Shown here: one piece after another, positions 1 through 7,759 of the stretch
Layout: each line of letters starts with the position of its first letter
Position numbering within the stretch: position 1 is the stretch's first letter
Assembly (NCBI RefSeq): GCF_003865375.1
Contig: NZ_RQVS01000017.1
Coordinates: forward strand, 1 to 34,040
DNA: 34,040 bases
DNA from: Gulosibacter macacae
GTDB lineage: Bacteria > Actinomycetota > Actinomycetes > Actinomycetales > Microbacteriaceae
Direction of reading: 5' to 3'
Program-made: the position numbers and the translations under genes
The notes under the pieces: model-generated
The model's database searches: none
What the model saw: the letters and a program-made list of their open reading frames with translations, nothing else
What the model was told of the DNA's origin: nothing

Positions 1-14
1 CCCGCGGACCCCAG

Positions 15-821
15 CTACACCCTCAACTGCGAAGAGCCCAGATACATGCGCAGATCGCCAATGCGCGTCCCGGCGAGCTCGGGGTTGGAGAGCACGAACG
101 GGCGCACCTCGACGTCGCGGCGGTCGTGAAAGAGGCGCTGATCGCAGATTTCGCCGAGCGCCGCCACGGCCGTTTCGATCGCGGGCACGCTACCGACGAC
201 CTCAACGATGTCGCCGTCGATGAAGTGGTCGTAGCGGGTGACGACGGTGGTCTCGCCGCCGCGGCGACGGGCTGAAATGCGGATGTCACCGGCCGACCAG
301 CCGGGCACCTCGCCCGCGACCGCGTCGTGATGCACGAGCACTGTGCGCGCGGTGATTTCCTCGGCGGATGCTGGGGCTGGGTCGTTGCGCGCCGACCACT
401 TGCGACCGACGAGCAATGCCACGGCGGCAATCGCGAGGATCACGCCGACGAGGTACCCGATGCAGTAACCAATCGCGGGCTGCTGAGTGCCGCTGAGCTC
501 TTGGGCAAGCGCCATCGCCGGGGTGGAGGTGAGGGCACCGGTGAACACACCGACCGAGATTGCTCGGTCGAGACCCATGAGCATGCCCACGAGCACGGCC
601 GAGGCGCCGGCGACCGCGACGACTGCGATCGCCGCGACCATGACCCCGGCTTGGCGACGAAGGTCTTTGAAGAATGTCTGGCCGGCGGCAAGGCCGATGA
701 GATAGACGAAAATGCCGAGTCCGAGGTTCTGAAACACCACGAGCGGCGCTCCGGCCTCGGGAACGAGGGCGCCCGCGATGAGGCCGACAAACAGTGCGCC
801 AGCAACCCCGAACTTCAGCGG
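15..821 (-). pseudogene. AspT/YidE-YbjL family transporter, broken at both ends
   Basis: The reading frame resembles the first membrane half of AspT-family transporters (YidE/YbjL duplication) plus one TrkA-C-like domain. Hydrophobic helices are followed by a soluble segment containing HFIDGDIVEVVGSVPAIE, typical of TrkA-C ligand-binding domains. Complete family members run about 530-560 residues and have a second membrane half, so this is under half a gene. At the 5' end, family-like sequence (KFGVAGALFVGLIAGALVP) is readable only to a TGA at 822-824, with no convincing start; the first GTG (740) lies inside the conserved region. At the 3' end the frame closes at a TAG (15-17) within what should be a second TrkA-C domain. 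The -1 frame stays open there and reads GLFAVEGVAGVRG, which looks more native. A 5' deletion plus a 3' frameshift would explain both. The missing 3' half may lie left of the window. Confidence 0.7.
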
Positions 822-828
822 TCAAAAC

Positions 829-1467
829 GGCATCACCCACTCGGAGTTCTCGACGGCAGAGACAACGATTTTGCACGGCGCGCAGCTCTGGTATGCGTTC
901 CCTGACCGTGCTCGCGACACCCCACCGGGGTTCCAATCGCATCGACCCGAGGTGCTTGAGGGGGAGGGGTGGACCGCCCGCGTCTTCCTCGGGTCGCTCC
1001 TCGGGTCGACGTCACCGGTGCGCACGCATCTGCCACTCACCGGCGCGGAATTGCGCCTCGAGCCTGGCGCCGAGATGGTCATTTCGGTGCCTACCGATCA
1101 TGAGCACGGCATCCTCGCGGTGTCGGGCTCGGTGTCGGTGGATGGCGTTGACGTGCCGTCTGCGCATCTTGCCGTGGTCGGCACCGGCCGCGCCGAGTTC
1201 ACCGTGGTCGCTGGGGATGAGCCGGTGATCGCGCTCGTCATCGGTGGCGAGCCGCTCGGTGAGCGCATCGTCATGTGGTGGAACTTCATTGGCCGCAGCC
1301 ACGAAGAAATCGTTGAGATGCGCGCCGACTACATGCGAGAAATGGGCTTCGAAGACGCCGAAGGGAATCCGGTCGACGATCTACGATTCGGGCCATTCCC
1401 AGCCGACACCCCGGCTCCGCTACCAGCGCCCGAGTTGCCGACGGTGCGCATCCTGCCCCGTGGTTAG
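829..1467 (+). pseudogene. Pirin, C-terminal two thirds only
   Basis: The frame from GITHSEFS onward matches pirin, a bicupin protein of disputed function (transcription cofactor in eukaryotes, quercetinase-like in some bacteria). It covers the end of the N-terminal cupin (HSEFS, LHGAQLWYAFPD) and the whole C-terminal cupin, ending in the pirin tail MWWNFIGRSHEEI. The first roughly 90-100 residues, which carry the metal-binding PHPH-type histidines, are absent. Sequence directly upstream is instead the broken AspT-type transporter on the other strand. The frame stays open back to about 778, but residues before the glycine at 829 do not look like pirin. Without the metal ligands it is unlikely to be an active quercetinase. 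It sits 37 nt upstream of the GNAT gene and would once have been read with it. Confidence 0.8.
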
Positions 1468-1504
1468 CCAGGCAATTGTTCTGTTGTTTTGAAGGAGAGT
1501 AGTC

Positions 1505-1864
1505 ATGACCGAACCCGACGTCAGCATCGACAACCCGCGCATCGTGCGTGGTGCCGAGTCGCGCTATGAGATTCACGTGGATGACTCGGGTTCGCCCGCG
1601 GGCATCGCCGCATTTGTGGATGCACCGGGTGCCGATGGCGTGATCGAGCGCATCTTCCCGCACACCGTCGTTGGCGAGCAGTTTGGTGGCAAGGGGCTCG
1701 CCTCGAAGCTCGTGCGCGTCGCACTCGATGAGACGATCGCGGATGGGCACCGAATTGTCGCGATGTGCCCGTATGTGGCGAGCTGGGTTGAGAAGCACCC
1801 GGACTACCAAGAGCACGTCGTCGAGGCGACGCAGGCGCACTTGCGGGCACTCGGGATTCGGTAG
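1505..1864 (+). CDS. YjdJ-type GNAT N-acetyltransferase-like protein
   Basis: This 119-residue protein belongs to the small YjdJ-type GNAT family (GNAT_2). The acetyl-CoA pyrophosphate loop is seen as GEQFGGKGLASKLVRVALD near residues 57-75. It is followed by the family's signature CPYVASWVEKHPDY, where the Cys and the final aromatic patch are conserved. The length is normal for the family. Substrates are not established; small amines or protein lysines are usual guesses. The ATG is preceded by GAAGGAGAG at a good spacing, and the short gap to the broken pirin gene suggests they were co-transcribed. The gene itself looks intact. Confidence 0.85.
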   Translation: MTEPDVSIDNPRIVRGAESRYEIHVDDSGSPAGIAAFVDAPGADGVIERIFPHTVVGEQFGGKGLASKLVRVALDETIADGHRIVAMCPYVASWVEKHPDYQEHVVEATQAHLRALGIR

Positions 1865-1882
1865 GGCACGGGGTTTCGCACG

Positions 1883-1968
1883 GGGTTTCGATACGCCGCT
1901 GCGCGGCTACTCAACCAACCAACAGCACGCCTGGTTGGTCGAGTAGGCCGAAGGTCGTATCGAGGCCC
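1883..1968. repeat. REP-like palindromic element, copy 1
   Basis: The left arm runs from GGGTTTCGATACG to CTACTCAACCAACC, and the right arm from GGTTGGTCGAGTAG to CGTATCGAGGCCC, with about 12 nt between them. The outer TTTCGATACG/CGTATCGAG and inner CTACTCAACCAACC/GGTTGGTCGAGTAG pairs are near-perfect complements, so the element can fold into one long hairpin. Palindromes of this type look familiar to me from intergenic regions of Microbacteriaceae, but I could not search. Lying between the 3' ends of GNAT and DUF4303, it could also end transcription. Confidence 0.8.
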
Positions 1969-1969
1969 C

Positions 1970-2039
1970 GCGCCTACTCAACCAACCACTCCTTACCTGG
2001 TTGGTCGAGTAGCGGCAAAGCCGCGTATCGAGACCCGGC
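1970..2039. repeat. REP-like palindromic element, copy 2
   Basis: This second copy follows directly. Its inner stem is CTACTCAACCAACC (1974-1987) and GGTTGGTCGAGTAG (1999-2012), a perfect 14-bp match around an 11-nt loop. The right arm continues with CGGCAAAGCCG, itself a small hairpin, and then CGTATCGAGACCCGG, the same outer end as copy 1. The left outer arm is truncated to GGCCCCGCGC, so this is a partial unit sharing its border with copy 1. It ends at the stop codon of the DUF4303 gene. Confidence 0.78.
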
Positions 2040-2657
2040 CTACAACTCCTCGTCGCCCTCGTAGGGGTCGTCGTCGTTGATCTCAGCCCGCCAGAACGCC
2101 TGGGCTGAGGCGATGTGATCGTCATCGCGCCCAGGGTTGAGCGCCTCGAGTGAGTCGAGCACTTCCTCCAAGCGCTCCTCGCTATCGACAACGAACAGCA
2201 CTGGGTTTGAGCCGTGACGGCCGAAGGCATTGCGCACCGCATCCGAACCGAGCGCACGTTCGAATGCAAGATCAGTTGCCGTCAACCACTCAAGTGGCCA
2301 CACATCGGCAGGCACCACATCGGGATGCGCATCGGCCCACTCGCCGAGCTCATCCGCGATGCGCTCGACGTCACCCTCAGGGGTATCAAGGTAGAAGTCC
2401 CACTCTTGCGGCCACCAGCGATAGGTCGCGAGGAGCAGCGCATCCGTCTCATCCTCGTCAGCTTCATTGAGCATCTCGAGATAGTGCGCTTCGGTGTTCA
2501 CGGCAAACGCAGAAATCGTGTTGCCATCAGTCACCACGATCGCCGCGGCATACACATTGCTGCCTTCGAAGTCGTCGACACTGTCGTCGATTGCGGCCAC
2601 GAGAGCGGCGGTGAAGCGTTCGGTCCAGTCGTCGAGGAACTTCTGCAGGGCATCCAT
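2040..2657 (-). CDS. DUF4303 family protein
   Basis: This acidic, soluble protein of about 205 residues resembles DUF4303, a family of unknown function. Visible family traits are the N-terminal segment YAAAIVVTDGNTISAFAVNT, a central WWPQEWDFYLD stretch, and the region preceding FGRHGSNPVLFVVDSEE. No catalytic motif, signal peptide or membrane segment is visible. The ATG at 2657 (MDALQKFLDDW) is preferred over an in-frame GTG at 2678 because family similarity begins there, although no strong ribosome site precedes either. It is followed directly by the REP-like palindromes. The upstream neighbour on the same strand is ddh, 63 nt away; a functional link is not evident. Confidence 0.7.
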   Translation of the reverse strand: MDALQKFLDDWTERFTAALVAAIDDSVDDFEGSNVYAAAIVVTDGNTISAFAVNTEAHYLEMLNEADEDETDALLLATYRWWPQEWDFYLDTPEGDVERIADELGEWADAHPDVVPADVWPLEWLTATDLAFERALGSDAVRNAFGRHGSNPVLFVVDSEERLEEVLDSLEALNPGRDDDHIASAQAFWRAEINDDDPYEGDEEL

Positions 2658-2719
2658 GCCGCCAAATCTAGCGGGCACAGTGTCGTTCGTGCTTCGAGAA
2701 CCTCAGCATGCGGTGCTCG

Positions 2720-3688
2720 TTAGACGTCGCGGGCGATGAGTTCATCGAGCGAGGCGGGGGAGAGGAGGTACGGCGCGACCTCGAGCACCGTCACCGCACC
2801 CACCCGACCTTCGGCGCGCATCCGAGCTGCCGCTCGGCCGTAAGCGACCATCGCGGCGCCGGTGAAGTCGGGGTTGCGTTCGAGTTCGAGCGAGAACTCG
2901 ACCGTCGACCGCGATCCGGCCAAATCACCCGAGGTAATCACGCGGCCTCCGTGCGGCATGCCCTGGTGATCGCGCTCGAACTCGTCTTCCGAGACGAACT
3001 CCACCGTGGTCTCGTAGCCAACGAAATAGTCGGGCATGGTCACAATGGCTTCGCGGATGCGGTCGTGATCGGCAGCATCAGCGACGACAACACCGTGACG
3101 TTGGTGCGCATCCTTGCCGGAAATCTCAGCCCCGCCGGTGCGCGCGGCGGCAAGCGCCTCCTCGCGCGGCACGGTGTACTGCACGCCACGGATGACACCG
3201 GGGATGCGACGAATCGCATCCGAGTGCCCCTGCGAGAGCCCAGGGCCCCAGAAGGTGTGTTGCTCGGCGCTGGGAAAGAGCGCCTCGGCGAGCGTGCGGT
3301 TGATCGAGAAGAGACCAGGATCCCAACCGGTCGAGATCATTGCGACATTGCCACCGTCGCGGGCCGCAGCATCCATTTCCGTGCGGTGGCTCGGGATGAG
3401 CTTGTGGTTGTCGTAAGTGTCGACCGTGGTGAAGAGCTTGGCGAAGCCGGCGGCTTGCTCGGGAATGTCGGTCGCGCTGCCGAGGCAGAGGAAGAGGACG
3501 TCGATCTCGCCAGCGTGGTCGGCGGCGTTCGCCACGGGGAAGACCGGGGCGTCGGTGTCGAGCGCGTCGCGGCGCGAGAAAATTCCGACGAGCTCCATAT
3601 CCGGTTGCAGTGCCACGAGGCGTTCAACGCTGCGGCCGAGGTTGCCGTAGCCAACGATGGCGGCGCGGATGGGGGTGGGAGCAGTCAC
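2720..3688 (-). CDS. ddh: meso-diaminopimelate dehydrogenase
   Basis: This cytoplasmic NADPH-dependent enzyme reductively aminates L-2-amino-6-oxopimelate (tetrahydrodipicolinate) to meso-diaminopimelate in one step, feeding lysine and peptidoglycan synthesis (EC 1.4.1.16). The 322 residues match the Corynebacterium glutamicum enzyme in length and order. The Rossmann motif AAIVGYGNLGRSVE is at residues 9-22, followed by LFLCLGSATDIPEQA, TVDTYDNHKLIPSH and the substrate region STGWDPGLFSINRTLAEAL. Next come GPGLSQGHSDAIRRIPGV and KDAHQRHGVVV. The GTG start is preceded by AGAGAGGAT. It is divergent from the SDR gene with about 117 nt between them. The DapC-like aminotransferase at 12.9-14.0 kb belongs to the alternative succinylase route. 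Confidence 0.93.
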   Translation of the reverse strand: MTAPTPIRAAIVGYGNLGRSVERLVALQPDMELVGIFSRRDALDTDAPVFPVANAADHAGEIDVLFLCLGSATDIPEQAAGFAKLFTTVDTYDNHKLIPSHRTEMDAAARDGGNVAMISTGWDPGLFSINRTLAEALFPSAEQHTFWGPGLSQGHSDAIRRIPGVIRGVQYTVPREEALAAARTGGAEISGKDAHQRHGVVVADAADHDRIREAIVTMPDYFVGYETTVEFVSEDEFERDHQGMPHGGRVITSGDLAGSRSTVEFSLELERNPDFTGAAMVAYGRAAARMRAEGRVGAVTVLEVAPYLLSPASLDELIARDV

Positions 3689-3761
3689 GTGCGGATCCTC
3701 TCTTGGGCGAACCCTGCCACGATACCGAGCCGCGCTCAGGCGTGGTGCATCTTGGCTCGCT

Positions 3762-3790
3762 AGGTTCTAAATGAACGCAATTTGTACACT
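3762..3790 (+). promoter_or_regulatory. Candidate promoter for the SDR gene
   Basis: A relatively AT-rich patch in the ddh/SDR divergent region contains TACACT (3785-3790), a fair -10 box, 16 nt before the SDR start. About 17 nt further up is AGGTTC, a poor -35 match. Only the -10 part is persuasive. The ATG at 3806 has AAGGAAG as ribosome site. Confidence 0.3.
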
Positions 3791-3805
3791 GATAAGGAAG
3801 TCAGC

Positions 3806-4573
3806 ATGTCGCAACTCACCCTCACCGATCGCGTTGTCATTGTTACCGGAGCGGGCTCAGGCATTGGCCGAGTCACCGCCGAGCAGGCTGCCGCCGCTGG
3901 CGCGCACGTCATCGTCGCCGACCTCGCCGAAGGTCCCGCGAACGAAACCGTTGAACTCATCCGCTCGGCCGACGGCGCCGCCACCGCCGTCGTCGGTGAC
4001 ATCTCAGAACCCGAAGTTGTCGACCGGCTCATCGCCACGGCCACCGAGCAGGGCACCCTGCGCGGTGTGGTGAACAACGCCGGTGTGATGGACCTCTTCG
4101 CCGGTGTCGGCGACACCGACGACGCCACTTGGGAGCGCTGCCTGCGCGTCAACGTCACGGCACCGTTCCTGCTCATGCGCGCGGCGATGCCCGCGCTCAT
4201 CGCCTCGGGCGGATCGATCGTCAACGTCGCCTCAGAAGCCGGCATCCGCGGTGCCGCGGCTGGTGCCGCCTACACCTCGTCGAAGCACGCGCTCGTCGGT
4301 CTCACCAAGAACACGGCCTACACCTATGGCAAGCAGGGCGTGCGCTGCAACGCGGTTGCACCCGGCGGCGTCGAGACCAACATCATGTCGTCGATTGACC
4401 CCACCAAGATCAACCAGGCGGGCATGGCGGCCCTCGGCCCCGTGCATGCCTCGGCCGTGCGCATGGCGCAGTCGAGCGAGCTGGCCGCACTCATCCTTTT
4501 CCTCCTCGCCGATGAGGCGAGCAATGTCAACGGCGCCATCATCCCCTGCGACGCGGGCTGGTCGGCTGGCTAA
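3806..4573 (+). CDS. Short-chain dehydrogenase/reductase (classical SDR)
   Basis: This is a 255-residue classical SDR, a soluble NAD(P)-dependent oxidoreductase. The cofactor loop TGAGSGIG lies at residues 14-21. An acidic residue follows beta-2 (VIVADLAEG), which favours NAD over NADP. Other motifs are NNAGV, the catalytic serine in SIVNVASEAG, the catalytic pair in YTSSKHA, and the C-terminal NGAIIPCDAGWSAG typical of FabG-like members. The substrate cannot be told from sequence. The ATG at 3806 follows AAGGAAG at a good distance and is chosen over the upstream in-frame ATG at 3782. The MOSC gene starts 9 nt after the stop, so the two probably form one transcript. Confidence 0.88.
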   Translation: MSQLTLTDRVVIVTGAGSGIGRVTAEQAAAAGAHVIVADLAEGPANETVELIRSADGAATAVVGDISEPEVVDRLIATATEQGTLRGVVNNAGVMDLFAGVGDTDDATWERCLRVNVTAPFLLMRAAMPALIASGGSIVNVASEAGIRGAAAGAAYTSSKHALVGLTKNTAYTYGKQGVRCNAVAPGGVETNIMSSIDPTKINQAGMAALGPVHASAVRMAQSSELAALILFLLADEASNVNGAIIPCDAGWSAG

Positions 4574-4582
4574 CGAGGCAGT

Positions 4583-5284
4583 GTGAACGAGTCGTCGGTC
4601 GAGCAACCAGTTCTCGAAGGCTGCATTCGCGCGGTGCGCACCGGTGAGGTGCGCGTGCAGCAGTGGGGTGGTCGGGAGATCTCAACCGGCGCGGCGAAAT
4701 CGGTGGCGGTGGCGCCCGTGCGGGCCACCGCCACCGGTCTCATTGGGGATGCACAGGGCAATCTGCGGGTGCACGGCGGACCCGAAAAGGCGATTTGCTG
4801 CTATGCGGCCGAGCACTATGCACAATGGCGTGCCGACGGCATCGAATTACCCGATGGTGCGCTCTTTGAAAACCTCACGCTCGAAGGCGTCGTCGATGCC
4901 GATGTGCATCTCGGCGATGTGTTTGAACTTGGGCGCATTCGTGTGCAGGTAACCCAGCCGCGGCGGCCCTGCACCACCGTGTCGGCGCGCTGGGAGCGAC
5001 GCGAACTGCCACGGCTCATGCAGGACCGCGGACGCGTCGGCTACTACCTGCGGGTGCTGGTCGAAGGAGAGATTGCCGCGGGTGACCGGATGCACTTGAT
5101 CGAGCGGTTGCCAAACTCGGTTTCGGTCGCCGAAGTGAACCGGATCATGAACGTCGACCGCACCGATCGGGAAGGCATCGCCCGACTCCTCGCCTCGCCA
5201 GAGTTACCGGAGCGTTGGCGAGCGACGCTCGAGCGTCGGCTTGCGGGCGAACTGGAAGACGACTCAGCGCGGCTCGGCACTTAG
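4583..5284 (+). CDS. YiiM-like MOSC domain protein with 3-alpha domain
   Basis: This 233-residue protein has the MOSC fold used by molybdenum-cofactor sulfurases and by YiiM/YcbX-type enzymes, which reduce N-hydroxylated bases and related substrates with Moco. Visible motifs are VHGGPEKAICCY near residue 67, GALFENLTLEGV near 92 and the molybdenum-site loop QPRRPCTTVSARWER with its cysteine near 132. The C-terminal NSVSVAEVNRIMN begins the 3-alpha domain found in YiiM. The GTG start follows the SDR stop by 9 nt with a weak GAGG ribosome site, suggesting coupling. A role in detoxifying N-hydroxylated compounds is by family analogy only. Confidence 0.87.
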   Translation: MNESSVEQPVLEGCIRAVRTGEVRVQQWGGREISTGAAKSVAVAPVRATATGLIGDAQGNLRVHGGPEKAICCYAAEHYAQWRADGIELPDGALFENLTLEGVVDADVHLGDVFELGRIRVQVTQPRRPCTTVSARWERRELPRLMQDRGRVGYYLRVLVEGEIAAGDRMHLIERLPNSVSVAEVNRIMNVDRTDREGIARLLASPELPERWRATLERRLAGELEDDSARLGT

Positions 5285-5309
5285 GCAGGCCAAGGAAACG
5301 CGAGCGAAT

Positions 5310-5603
5310 CTACGAGATCGTGAGCGTGCCCGAGGCCGCCTCATCGATCGGCTGACCATTCGCATCGAGGTGCCACTCAACTTCAATCTCGAGCTCGCGC
5401 TTCGTGCTCTCGAGGCTGATTTCGTCGCTCACCTCGATGCTCACGCGCAACTCTGAGGGCAGTTCGATTACGGCGCGGCTTTCGCCCTGTGAGAGCGTCA
5501 CCCGGCCCTCGTCGATGCGGTCGGCGATGTTGTGCAGCAGGTCAGCGAGCCGCTCGCGGCTCATATCAGACTCGGTCTTGAACACCTTGATGGACTCAGA
5601 CAT
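5310..5603 (-). CDS. amphi-Trp domain protein
   Basis: This 97-residue acidic protein matches the amphi-Trp domain family, small proteins of unknown function. Characteristic segments are the N-terminal MSESIKVFKTESDMSRERLA, the helix LLHNIADRIDEGRVTL, the strand pattern SRAVIELPSELRVSIEVSDE, and the charged ELEIEVEWHLD that contains the tryptophan naming the domain. The ATG at 5603 has an excellent AGAGGAG ribosome site. A longer in-frame reading upstream to 5768 is Arg-rich and not family-like, so it is rejected. It is convergent with the MOSC gene (25 nt) and divergent from the exporter gene. Confidence 0.85.
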   Translation of the reverse strand: MSESIKVFKTESDMSRERLADLLHNIADRIDEGRVTLSQGESRAVIELPSELRVSIEVSDEISLESTKRELEIEVEWHLDANGQPIDEAASGTLTIS

Positions 5604-5752
5604 GGGGCGACTCCTCTGATCTCTGGCCCGGACTGGAAGTAGTCGCTTGCATTCTCCCAGATCGACCTGGTTACCCCTGGATAGAGCCGATTCGTGACGA
5701 CACGAACAGCGGCCGATTGGACGCCGCAACGAAACCCGAGGATGCTCTTCTC

Positions 5753-6823
5753 GTGACCCTGCCCGCATCCAATTCCTCCGCCCGTTCGGCTGCCATGCCA
5801 GCCCTCCTCATCATCGGCTCGTCGATTTCGCTCCAGATCGGTGCGGCATTCGCCGTGCGACTGTTCCCCGAACTCGGTTCGTGGGGAGTGAATGCACTGC
5901 GACTCATGGTGGCCGGTGCGGTGTTGCTCGCGGTCGTGCGTCCGCGCGCCGGCGGTTGGACGGGTCGGCAATGGCGTTCGGTGCTCCTGCTCGGTCTCGC
6001 CATGGGCGGGATGAACGGCACGTTCTACGCGTCGATCGAACACATCCCGCTCGGTACCGCCGTTGCGATTGAGTTCATCGGTCCACTCCTGCTTTCAGCG
6101 ATTCTGTCGCGGCGGGCGCGCGATCTCATCTGGGTGATCATTGCCGCGCTTGGCATGGGGGCGGTGGCGCTTGACTCGCTTATCGGCGGTAGCGCACTTG
6201 ATCCGCTTGGCGTCGTGTTTGCGCTCGTGGCGGCGGCATTCTGGGCCGCGTATATCCTTGCCGGCGCCCGTGTCGGCGTGCTTGTCCCCGGGAACGGAGG
6301 ACTCGGCTTTGCCCTCGTGATTGGTTCGCTCATCTCGGTGCCGCTCGGCTGGGAGGGCATCGGCATGGCGCTCAGCGATTGGCGACTGCTTGGCCTCGCC
6401 GTCGCAACCGCGATTCTCGGCTCGCTCTTGCCCTACTCACTCGAGTTCGTGGCGCTACGGCGACTGCCAAAGCCCGTGTTCGGTGTGCTCATGAGCCTCG
6501 AGCCTGCGGTCGCAACAATCGGCGGCTGGTTGCTCCTCGCTCAGGTGCCGGGCCCGTGGAAGATCGTCGCGGTGGTGCTCGTCATTGTCGCGAGCATCGG
6601 CATCACCCTCGGCGCTCGCAAGGTTGTCGACATCGAACTACCAATCGAGAACCTCTCGACCGGACCGATCGAGTTGCCGCTGCTGCCCGCGCACGTCGAT
6701 GTGGTCGATCAAGACGTTGGTCCAGATCGCTCGCCGACGGCATCCGCGCCGGGCGAGCAAGACTCGTCAGGCGAAGAAGAAGCGGGTGAGGTGGAAGAAG
6801 ACCGGCGCCGCGAAGACGAGTGA
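5753..6823 (+). CDS. EamA/RhtA-like drug/metabolite exporter
   Basis: This integral membrane protein is of the DMT (EamA) superfamily, closest in pattern to RhtA-type threonine/homoserine exporters. About ten hydrophobic helices span residues 15-290. The hallmark pieces are LQIGAAFAVRLFPELGSWGVN in the first repeat, NGTFYASIEHIPLGTAVAIE, and PYSLEFVALRRLPKPVFGVL with LEPAVATIGGWLLL in the second. A hydrophilic, very acidic tail of about 60 residues follows (EQDSSGEEEAGEVEEDRR), unusual for the family. The last 57 nt run antisense into the end of the cytidylyltransferase gene. GTG at 5753 is taken as the start; an upstream TTG at 5717 is possible. The substrate is not determined. Confidence 0.82.
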   Translation: MTLPASNSSARSAAMPALLIIGSSISLQIGAAFAVRLFPELGSWGVNALRLMVAGAVLLAVVRPRAGGWTGRQWRSVLLLGLAMGGMNGTFYASIEHIPLGTAVAIEFIGPLLLSAILSRRARDLIWVIIAALGMGAVALDSLIGGSALDPLGVVFALVAAAFWAAYILAGARVGVLVPGNGGLGFALVIGSLISVPLGWEGIGMALSDWRLLGLAVATAILGSLLPYSLEFVALRRLPKPVFGVLMSLEPAVATIGGWLLLAQVPGPWKIVAVVLVIVASIGITLGARKVVDIELPIENLSTGPIELPLLPAHVDVVDQDVGPDRSPTASAPGEQDSSGEEEAGEVEEDRRREDE

Positions 6824-7759
6824 GTCGACGCGGTCCATAATGCCGCCGTGTCCGGGGATGAGATCGCCGAAGTCTTTGACGCCGCGATCGCGTTTGATGG
6901 AGCTCATCACGAGACCACCGGCAAAGCCCATGAGGCAGGCGATGAATGCGAACAGTGCCGCCTGCCACGGCGCGAAGGGTGTTGCCCACCACAGGGCCGC
7001 GCCGAGGGCGGTGGCGCTGAGCACCCCACCGATGAACCCCTCCCAAGTCTTGTTGGGGCTCACTTTCGGGGCTACGGAGTGACGGCCGAGCGTCTTCCCC
7101 CAGATGTACTGCAACACATCCGAGCCCTGCACCACGATGATGAGGAAGAGCAGCAGGTTCGCACCTTCCGGGCCGCCGCTGCCCGGCGCCGAACCCTCGG
7201 CCACGACGCGCCCGTGGTGCATCGCCACCGGCAATTGCAGGAGCGCGGGCGCGTGGCTGAGCGCGTAGACGCAGACCATGAGGGCCCACTGCACTACGGA
7301 TGCGCGGCGCAAGAAACCGCGCGTCTCACCCATGAGCGCGGTGCGTGCAGGCAAGAAAAGAAACGCGTAGACGGGGATGAACACTGCAAAGAAGCCGTAC
7401 CAGTGCTGCCAGACCGAGAAATAGTGCAACGGCAGGATGATCCAGAACATCCACACGAGCGCCCGGTGATCTTGCTGTGTCGTCGGTGAGATGGTGATGA
7501 ACTCGCGTAGCGCGAGGAATGAGAGCGCGGTGAAGAGCAGGATCGTCACGGTCTCGCCGGCTGCGAGTACGGCCGTGAGCATCGCCGTCATGATCCACCA
7601 GGCGCCGACGCGCTGACGCAGATTGGTGATCAGGCTCTCGTGCTTTGGCGCGCGCAGCGTGCGCGAGAGGATGAACGTGACGATGGTGGCGATGACGAGC
7701 ACGATGCCCACTCCGCCAAGGAGGTGCCAGCCGGTGTCATCGATGAGTCCGATGGTCAT
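6767..7759 (-). CDS. CdsA/YnbB-like phosphatidate cytidylyltransferase
   Basis: This 330-residue multi-helix membrane enzyme is predicted to make a CDP-diacylglycerol-type donor from phosphatidate and CTP. The CdsA signature is clear near the C-terminus: GSDVLQYIWGKTLGRH, APKVSPNKTWEGFIGG, SSIKRDRGVKDFGDLIPGHG, then GIMDRVDSLVFAAP. The arrangement and length are closer to E. coli YnbB than to housekeeping CdsA. It is the last gene of a three-gene set in which each start overlaps the previous stop (ATGA here), so it is translated together with the acyltransferase and phosphatidyltransferase. Its 3' end overlaps the exporter gene convergently. It is probably an accessory enzyme; a genomic housekeeping cdsA is expected elsewhere. 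Confidence 0.88.
   Translation of the reverse strand: MTIGLIDDTGWHLLGGVGIVLVIATIVTFILSRTLRAPKHESLITNLRQRVGAWWIMTAMLTAVLAAGETVTILLFTALSFLALREFITISPTTQQDHRALVWMFWIILPLHYFSVWQHWYGFFAVFIPVYAFLFLPARTALMGETRGFLRRASVVQWALMVCVYALSHAPALLQLPVAMHHGRVVAEGSAPGSGGPEGANLLLFLIIVVQGSDVLQYIWGKTLGRHSVAPKVSPNKTWEGFIGGVLSATALGAALWWATPFAPWQAALFAFIACLMGFAGGLVMSSIKRDRGVKDFGDLIPGHGGIMDRVDSLVFAAPVFFHLTRFFFA

Noticed and set aside
1883-2039. CRISPR array
   Set aside because: The repeated unit is palindromic with only two copies, no regular spacers and no cas genes.
2708-3763. 351-codon open frame on the plus strand
   Set aside because: It is the exact antisense of ddh, Arg/Glu/Val-rich and without any family resemblance; ddh is unmistakable on the other strand.
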